DNA of 18,022 bases from Gemmiger_A avium. Lineage in GTDB: Bacteria > Bacillota > Clostridia > Oscillospirales > Ruminococcaceae. A program made the translations under genes and the position numbers. The DNA lies in contig DXFE01000030.1 in the NCBI GenBank assembly GCA_019114585.1, positions 1-18,022 on the forward strand, written 5' to 3'. The notes below the pieces were generated by a model. That model was not told the origin of the DNA. It saw only the letters and a program-made list of their open reading frames with translations, and searched no databases. Below, piece by piece: positions 13,579 to 18,022 of this stretch (positions are counted from its first letter, which is position 1; every line of letters starts with the position of its first letter).

Positions 13579-14469
13579 ATGATCCGAGTTCGCGTTCCTG
13601 CCACCAGCGCCAATGTGGGCGCCGGATTCGACGCGCTGGGCCTGGCGGTAGGCATGTACAACGTGGTGGAATTCTCTCCCTGCGACCGTCTGGAGATCTC
13701 TACCTCCGACGGTACCAAGGTGCCCACCGGTTCCTCCAACCTGGTTTACCGGGCCGCCAAGGCCGTGTATGACCAGGTGGATCGGCCGCTCACCGGCCTG
13801 CGCATGGTGCAGACCAACACCATCCCCATGGCCCGGGGCCTGGGTTCCAGTTCCGCCTGCATTGTGGCGGGCATCCTGGGGGCCAATGCCCTGCTGGGCG
13901 GCCCGCTCACCCGGCGGCAGATGCTCACGCTGGCCACCGCCATTGAGGGCCATCCGGACAACGTGGCCCCCGCCATGCTGGGCGGTTTTGTTACCAGCGC
14001 CTTTGACGAGGGCCAGGTGTACAGCGTAAAAAAGGATATCCGGGAAGACCTGGTGTTTGGCGCCTTTGTGCCCAACTTCAAGCTGCTCACCGAGCAGGCC
14101 CGTCAGGCCCTGCCGGGGACTGTCTCCCATAAAGATGCGGTCTATAACCTGAGCCGGGCCGCTCTGGCCACCGCCGCGTTCTGCGACGGGGAATATGACC
14201 TGCTGCATGTGGCGACCAAGGACGCGCTGCATCAGAAATACCGTCTGCCGCTGATTCCCGGCGGTACGGAGGTGTTTGAACTGGCGCTGGATCTGGGCGC
14301 CTACGCGGTTTACCTGTCCGGTGCGGGCCCCACCATTATGGCGGTCCTGCACCGCAGCGACGAGCGGTTCTTTGCCCGGGCGGCGGAATGCCTGGCCCAG
14401 GACGATGCGCTCAAAGCCTTTACCCTGCATCGCCTGCTGCCGGATAATACCGGCGCTGTGGTTGAATAA
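13579..14469 (+). CDS. thrB: Homoserine kinase
   Basis: The 296-residue GHMP-family kinase converts homoserine to O-phosphohomoserine, the substrate of threonine synthase. It has the N-terminal PATSANVGAGFDALGLA, the ATP-binding motif PMARGLGSSSA (residues 83-93), EGHPDNVAPAMLGG, and the C-terminal GHMP motif LSGAGPTIMAVL. The start is ATG 13579, with GAGGAGG at 8-base spacing directly after the hom stop; a TTG one codon earlier is not needed. It is followed by lysC after 34 bases. Threonine synthase (thrC) is not in the window. Confidence 0.96.
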   Translation: MIRVRVPATSANVGAGFDALGLAVGMYNVVEFSPCDRLEISTSDGTKVPTGSSNLVYRAAKAVYDQVDRPLTGLRMVQTNTIPMARGLGSSSACIVAGILGANALLGGPLTRRQMLTLATAIEGHPDNVAPAMLGGFVTSAFDEGQVYSVKKDIREDLVFGAFVPNFKLLTEQARQALPGTVSHKDAVYNLSRAALATAAFCDGEYDLLHVATKDALHQKYRLPLIPGGTEVFELALDLGAYAVYLSGAGPTIMAVLHRSDERFFARAAECLAQDDALKAFTLHRLLPDNTGAVVE

Positions 14470-14503
14470 CGGCGTTTGCCGAATCGTTTGAAGGAGTGAT
14501 GAT

Positions 14504-15709
14504 ATGGCGTTGATCGTGCAAAAGTTCGGCGGCAGCTCGGTTGCCGACCGTGAACGGATCTTCAACGTGGCCCGGATCGTGGCCAACACCCGCAATGCGG
14601 GCAACGATGTGGTGGTGGTGGTGTCTGCCCAGGGCGATACTACCGACGACCTGATCGAAAAAGCGGCGGAGATCACCCATGACCCCTCCCAGCGGGAGAT
14701 GGATATGCTGCTGAGCACCGGCGAGCAGATCTCGATTGCGCTGCTGGCCATGGCGCTGGATTCCATCGGCACCCCGGCCATCAGCCTGACCGGCTGGCAG
14801 GCGGGCTTCCGTACCAACCGGGCCTATACCAAGGCCCGCATCACCAAGCTGGATACCGAGCGTATCGAGAGTGAACTGGCCCGCAACCGTGTGGTGGTAG
14901 TGGCCGGCTTCCAGGGCCTGAACCGGATGGACGACATCACCACCCTGGGCCGCGGCGGCTCCGATACCAGCGCGGTGGCCATTGCGGCGGCACTGCATGC
15001 GGACCGGTGCCAGATCTACACCGACGTGGAGGGCGTGTACACCGCCGATCCCCGTCATATTAAGAACGCCCGCAAGCTGCAGGAGATCAGCTTTGACGAG
15101 ATGCTGGAACTGGCCAGCCTGGGCGCGCAGGTACTGAACAATCGCAGCGTGGAGCTTGCCAAGAAATACGGGGTGGAGCTGGAGGTTCTGTCCTCCCTCA
15201 ATCCAATCCCCGGCACCATTGTGAAGGAGGTAGCAGACGTGGAAGGTATGCTGATCAAAGGGGTGGCCAAGGACGACAACGTGGCCGTCATCTCGATCCT
15301 GGAGGTGCCGGACGTGCCGGGCATCTCCTTTAAGGTGTTCGGGGCTCTTGCCCAGAAAAAGATCAACGTGGACATCATCCTGCAGAGCGTGGGCCGTGAC
15401 GACAGCAAGGACCTGACCTTCACCGTGCCCCGTTCCGACGCGGAACTGGCCCTGGCCGTCCTGCGTGAGAACCTGAGCCGTATCGGCGGCACCGACATCA
15501 AGGTGGACACCGGTGTAGCCAAGGTCTCCATCGTGGGCGCCGGCATGCAGAGCCATTCCGGCGTGGCCAGCAGCATGTTCGAGGCCCTGTATGAGGCCAA
15601 TGTGAACATCCGCATGATCTCCACCAGTGAGATCAAGATCAGCGTGATCATCGACCAGGCCGAGGCTGACCGGGCCGTGGCTGCCATCCACAGCGCCTTT
15701 ATCCACTGA
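14504..15709 (+). CDS. lysC: Aspartokinase (lysine/threonine-sensitive type)
   Basis: The 401-residue enzyme phosphorylates aspartate, the first step toward lysine, threonine and methionine. It has the catalytic amino-acid-kinase domain (about 1-245) with KFGGSSV (7-13), STGEQIS and TLGRGGSDTSAVA. Two ACT domains follow (about 262-335 and 342-401) that bind the feedback effector. Length and layout match aspartokinase II of Bacillus. The start is ATG 14504, with AAGGAG 7 bases upstream. It is the last gene of the operon and is followed by a strong terminator. An internal in-frame start with a consensus SD lies at codon 246 (separate entry), so the gene probably also makes a short ACT-only subunit. 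Confidence 0.96.
   Translation: MALIVQKFGGSSVADRERIFNVARIVANTRNAGNDVVVVVSAQGDTTDDLIEKAAEITHDPSQREMDMLLSTGEQISIALLAMALDSIGTPAISLTGWQAGFRTNRAYTKARITKLDTERIESELARNRVVVVAGFQGLNRMDDITTLGRGGSDTSAVAIAAALHADRCQIYTDVEGVYTADPRHIKNARKLQEISFDEMLELASLGAQVLNNRSVELAKKYGVELEVLSSLNPIPGTIVKEVADVEGMLIKGVAKDDNVAVISILEVPDVPGISFKVFGALAQKKINVDIILQSVGRDDSKDLTFTVPRSDAELALAVLRENLSRIGGTDIKVDTGVAKVSIVGAGMQSHSGVASSMFEALYEANVNIRMISTSEIKISVIIDQAEADRAVAAIHSAFIH
15224..15241 (+). promoter_or_regulatory. Internal ribosome binding site and GTG start inside lysC
   Basis: AAGGAGGT (15224-15231) matches the full anti-SD core. It is followed after 7 bases by GTG (15239-15241), which is codon 246 of lysC in frame. Starting there would give a 156-residue protein made of the two ACT domains. 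An ATG is codon 249. Aspartokinase II of Bacillus subtilis is an alpha/beta enzyme in which beta is made from an internal start at almost the same codon, so this is the expected place. Confidence 0.7.
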
Positions 15710-15726
15710 TTCTTCCAACGCTATAC

Positions 15727-15761
15727 AGGACTGTGCTCCGTGAGGAACGCAGTCCTTTTTT
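15727..15761 (+). terminator. Rho-independent terminator of the threonine/aspartate operon
   Basis: AGGACTGTG (15727-15735) pairs with CGCAGTCCT (15748-15756), including one T-G pair. After one mismatch, TCC (15737-15739) pairs with GGA (15744-15746) around a GTGA tetraloop. A run of six T ends at 15761. Confidence 0.9.
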
Positions 15762-15793
15762 GTGCAGAAAACCGGTTATGGCGGGTCTGCCTA

Positions 15794-15822
15794 TTGCCCC
15801 GGGGCCGCAGTTCCGGTACAAT
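15794..15822 (+). promoter_or_regulatory. Promoter of the lipid kinase gene
   Basis: TTGCCC (15794-15799) and TACAAT (15817-15822) are separated by 17 bases. The predicted start lies about 46 bases before the gene. Confidence 0.65.
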
Positions 15823-15841
15823 AAAAAAGAAGGAATCAGAC

Positions 15842-15860
15842 CGGCGGCTCTTTGCCGCCG
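15842..15860 (+). other. Hairpin in the leader of the lipid kinase gene
   Basis: CGGCGGC (15842-15848) pairs with GCCGCCG (15854-15860) around TCTTT, a 7-bp GC-only stem that ends two bases before the SD AAAGGA (15863-15868). It could modulate ribosome access or protect the 5' end of the short leader transcript. Confidence 0.5.
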
Positions 15861-15875
15861 TGAAAGGACGATCCG

Positions 15876-16802
15876 ATGGAACATATCTTCATCATCAATC
15901 CGGTGGCCGGCAAAACCAATGCGGCGGTGGAACTGGAACCCCGTATCCGGCAGGTCAGCCGGGAACTGGGCGTGGACGTACGGGTGGAAATCACCCGGGC
16001 GGCGGGGGATGCGGCCCGCATTGCCCGGGATATGGCAGCCTGCGGGCGGCCGGTGCGGCTGTACGCCTGCGGCGGCGACGGCACCCTCAATGAAATCCTG
16101 CAGGGGGCGGCCGGTCATCCGCAGGTGGAACTGGCCTGTCTGCCACTGGGCAGCGGCAACGATTTTGTGCGCAATTTTGCCTGCCCGATCGAGCGGTTCC
16201 GGGATGTAAAAGCCCAGATCCGGGGCGAAGCCCAGTCGCTGGACGTGATCCTGACCGACCGGGGATACTGCGCGGCCATCTGTTCCGCCGGGCTGGACGC
16301 CCAGGTGGCTTATGGCATCCCGAAATTCCGGCGCATCCCGCTGTGCGGCGGCACGATGGCCTATAAACTGTCCATCCTGCAGCAGCTGCTGGGCCCGCTG
16401 GGGCGCCGTCTGGTGCTGGAGATCGACGGGCAGCGTATGGAACAGGATTGCCTGATGGCGGCGGTCTGCAACGGCAGTACCTATGGCGGCGGATTTTATG
16501 CCGCGCCCCAGGCCAGCCTGACCGACGGTCTGCTGGACGTGGTGGTGGTGCGCCGCATCGGCCTGCTGCGCATTGCCCGTGTGCTGGGCCTGTATAAGGA
16601 GGGCCGGCACATGCGGAACGGGAAGGTCCTGCCGGAGCTGCAGGACGTGATCTGGACCACCCGGGCCCGGCATGTGACGGTGCACCCGGCAGACGGCGGC
16701 AACATTGTGGTGAACCGGGACGGGGAGTGCGCCCCGCTTCCCGGCCTGGAAGCCCGGGTGGTGCCCGGCGCGGTGCGGTTTGTTCTGCCTGCCGAAGGAT
16801 AA
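15876..16802 (+). CDS. Diacylglycerol kinase-family lipid kinase (DagK/YegS-like)
   Basis: The 308-residue protein opens with IFIINPVAGK and has the DAGK catalytic motif GGDGTLNE (Gly66, Gly67, Asp68) and LPLGSGNDF (residues 90-98). The C-terminal half has YGGGFYAAPQASLTDGLLDVVVV. Soluble, membrane-associated enzymes of this family phosphorylate diacylglycerol to phosphatidate and so recycle the lipid left over from cell-surface polymer synthesis; some act on other lipids. The start is ATG 15876, with AAAGGA at 7-base spacing. The gene is a single transcription unit between two strong terminators and has its own promoter. The exact lipid is not shown by the sequence. Confidence 0.92.
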   Translation: MEHIFIINPVAGKTNAAVELEPRIRQVSRELGVDVRVEITRAAGDAARIARDMAACGRPVRLYACGGDGTLNEILQGAAGHPQVELACLPLGSGNDFVRNFACPIERFRDVKAQIRGEAQSLDVILTDRGYCAAICSAGLDAQVAYGIPKFRRIPLCGGTMAYKLSILQQLLGPLGRRLVLEIDGQRMEQDCLMAAVCNGSTYGGGFYAAPQASLTDGLLDVVVVRRIGLLRIARVLGLYKEGRHMRNGKVLPELQDVIWTTRARHVTVHPADGGNIVVNRDGECAPLPGLEARVVPGAVRFVLPAEG

Positions 16803-16830
16803 CCCGCGCAGTTATTGCATATCCTGATAC

Positions 16831-16881
16831 AGCGGCCCCGGGCCGCCCGCTTTGGCGGGTTGGCAGTCCGGGGCCGCTTTT
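16831..16881 (+). terminator. Branched rho-independent terminator after the lipid kinase gene
   Basis: AGCGGCCCCGG (16831-16841) pairs perfectly with CCGGGGCCGCT (16868-16878). Inside, CCCGC (16846-16850) pairs with GCGGG (16855-16859). A TTTT run ends the element. The second hairpin in the loop makes it longer than usual. Confidence 0.85.
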
Positions 16882-16916
16882 GCGAACTGTTCACAAAAAA
16901 TTTTTATTTTACCCTC

Positions 16917-16945
16917 TTGATTTTTGTATCAAAACTGCGTAAAAT
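16917..16945 (+). promoter_or_regulatory. Sigma-A promoter of groES-groEL
   Basis: TTGATT (16917-16922) and TAAAAT (16940-16945) have 17-base spacing and lie directly upstream of the CIRCE operator, the usual arrangement for a heat-shock operon under HrcA control. Confidence 0.88.
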
Positions 16946-16950
16946 ATGTA

Positions 16951-16977
16951 TTAGCACTCAGGGATAATGAGTGCTAA
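16951..16977. promoter_or_regulatory. CIRCE operator (HrcA binding site)
   Basis: TTAGCACTC (16951-16959), nine bases, then GAGTGCTAA (16969-16977): the complete consensus CIRCE inverted repeat. It overlaps the expected transcription start. HrcA bound here represses the operon, and heat or protein misfolding relieves repression. hrcA itself is not in the window. Confidence 0.98.
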
Positions 16978-17025
16978 ACAAAAACAAAGCAAAATTTATT
17001 ATACAAGCTTAGGAGGCTATGCGTT

Positions 17026-17310
17026 ATGAAGATCAGACCTCTTGCTGACCGGGTCGTCATCAAGACCGTGGAAGCAGAAGAAACCACCAAGAGCGGCATC
17101 ATCCTGGCCGGTTCCGCCAAGGAGAAGCCCCAGGTTGCCGAAGTGCTGGCTGTAGGCCCCGGCGGGCTTGTGGACGGCAAAGAGGTCGAGATGCTGGTCA
17201 AGGTGGGCGACAAGGTGCTCACCAGCAAGTATTCCGGCACCGAGGTCAAGGTGGACGGCGAGGAGTGCACCATCGTGCGCCAGAGCGATATCCTGGCTAT
17301 CGTGGAGTAA
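17026..17310 (+). CDS. groES: Co-chaperonin GroES (10 kDa)
   Basis: This is a 94-residue protein of the expected length. It begins MKIRPLADRVVIKTVEAEE and has the flexible GroEL-binding loop TKSGIILAGSAKEKP (about residues 19-33), then AEVLAVGPGG and the C-terminal DILAIVE. Seven subunits cap the GroEL chamber in the cytosol. The start is ATG 17026, with AGGAGG at 9-base spacing. The gene is first in the CIRCE-controlled operon; groEL starts 88 bases downstream. Confidence 0.98.
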   Translation: MKIRPLADRVVIKTVEAEETTKSGIILAGSAKEKPQVAEVLAVGPGGLVDGKEVEMLVKVGDKVLTSKYSGTEVKVDGEECTIVRQSDILAIVE

Positions 17311-17366
17311 TCCCGGACGCATCGTTCCTGACATTCACAGCTAATACTGACAACGGCCCGCTTTGA

Positions 17367-17380
17367 GGGCGCGGCCGCCC
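17367..17380 (+). other. Small hairpin between groES and groEL
   Basis: GGGCG (17367-17371) and CGCCC (17376-17380) pair around CGGC just upstream of the groEL SD (AAGGAGA, 17384-17390). It lacks the T-run of a terminator. It could be an mRNA processing or stabilising element that favours groEL expression, as described for groESL in some other bacteria. Confidence 0.35.
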
Positions 17381-17398
17381 AAAAAGGAGAGAGTTACT

Positions 17399-18022
17399 AT
17401 GGCAAAGCAGATTCTGCATGGTGAAGAGGCCCGCAAGGCCCTTTCCCGCGGCATTGACACCCTGGCCGATACCGTTAAGATCACCCTGGGGCCCAAGGGC
17501 CGCAACGTGGTGCTGGGCAAGAAGTTCGGCAGTCCGGTGATCACCAACGACGGTGTGACCATCGCCAAGGAGATCGAACTGAAAGACGCTTTTGAGAACA
17601 TGGGCGCTCAGCTGGTGCGCGAAGTCGCCACCAAGACCAACGACGCCGCGGGCGACGGTACCACTACCGCTACCGTTCTGGCGCAGGCTCTGGTCAACGA
17701 GGGCATGAAGAACGTGGCGGCCGGCGCCAATCCGATGGATGTGAAGCGCGGCATGCAGAAGGCTGTCAAGGCCGCTGTGGAAGCGTTTGCCGCCAACAGC
17801 CAGAAGATCTCCGGTTCCAAGGACATCGCCCGTGTGGCTACCGTGTCTGCCGGCGACGCCACCGTGGGCGAGCTGATTGCCGAGGCCATGGAGAAGGTCA
17901 GTGCCGACGGCGTGATCACCATTGAAGAGAGCAAGACCGCCGAGACCTACTCCGAGGTCGTGGAAGGCATGCAGTTCGACCGTGGCTACATCACCCCCTA
18001 CATGGTCACCGATACCGAGAAG
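17399..18022 (+). CDS. groEL: Chaperonin GroEL (60 kDa), partial at the window end
   Basis: The first 208 codons of groEL are present, and the frame is open to the last base of the window. They begin MAKQILHGEEARKALSRGID and show LGPKGRNVVL, the nucleotide-binding NDGVTIAKEI (Asp51) and AAGDGTTTATVLAQ with Asp86, followed by the start of the intermediate and apical domains (GVITIEESKT...EGMQFDRGYITPYM). GroEL forms a double ring that folds proteins in the cytosol using ATP. The start is ATG 17399, with AAGGAGA at 8-base spacing. The rest of the roughly 540-residue protein lies outside the window. Confidence 0.98.
   Translation, partial: MAKQILHGEEARKALSRGIDTLADTVKITLGPKGRNVVLGKKFGSPVITNDGVTIAKEIELKDAFENMGAQLVREVATKTNDAAGDGTTTATVLAQALVNEGMKNVAAGANPMDVKRGMQKAVKAAVEAFAANSQKISGSKDIARVATVSAGDATVGELIAEAMEKVSADGVITIEESKTAETYSEVVEGMQFDRGYITPYMVTDTEK

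Overview
The window looks like a chromosomal segment of a GC-rich, low-redox-potential gut Clostridium relative, most likely Oscillospiraceae/Ruminococcaceae of the Faecalibacterium-Gemmiger-Subdoligranulum type. The basis is: coding DNA of high GC with AT-rich promoters, AAGGAGG-type ribosome binding sites, a CIRCE-controlled groES-groEL operon, a UPF0735 ACT regulator with hom-thrB-lysC, and Firmicutes-style rho-independent terminators. The genus is inference. No tRNA, rRNA, CRISPR array, insertion sequence or prophage gene was seen.

Left part (1-3.7 kb). An ECF-type sigma factor (179-709) has no recognisable anti-sigma gene beside it. It is followed by an AT-rich 305-base gap with a foldable RNA segment and then a 51-codon acidic small ORF (1015-1170). 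A convergent AraC-family regulator (1294-2160) shares a bidirectional terminator with that ORF. The regulator is divergent from a CcdA-thioredoxin fusion (2356-3684), and a perfect TGTGA-N5-TCACA inverted repeat lies between the two promoters.

Middle part (3.7-8.6 kb). A six-gene minus-strand operon runs from a promoter at about 8.6 kb to a strong terminator at 3.7 kb: FkbH-like HAD-IIIC protein, acyl carrier protein, MaoC-type hydratase, short-chain reductase, two-part GNAT protein, small membrane protein. Together these genes can load, modify and hand over a small hydroxyacyl group on a carrier protein, but no polyketide or peptide synthase is present. This is the most interesting system in the window.

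Right part (8.6-18 kb). A membrane-anchored BofC-C-like protein is divergent from a class A penicillin-binding protein. Next comes an operon for the aspartate/threonine pathway: ACT regulator, homoserine dehydrogenase, homoserine kinase, aspartokinase. The aspartokinase gene carries a strong internal in-frame ribosome binding site that would yield a separate regulatory subunit. A diacylglycerol/lipid kinase gene with its own promoter and terminator follows. The window ends inside groEL, downstream of a sigma-A promoter, CIRCE operator and groES.

Most transcription units are bounded by convincing hairpin terminators. Several promoters share an extended -10 of the form TGGTATAaT.
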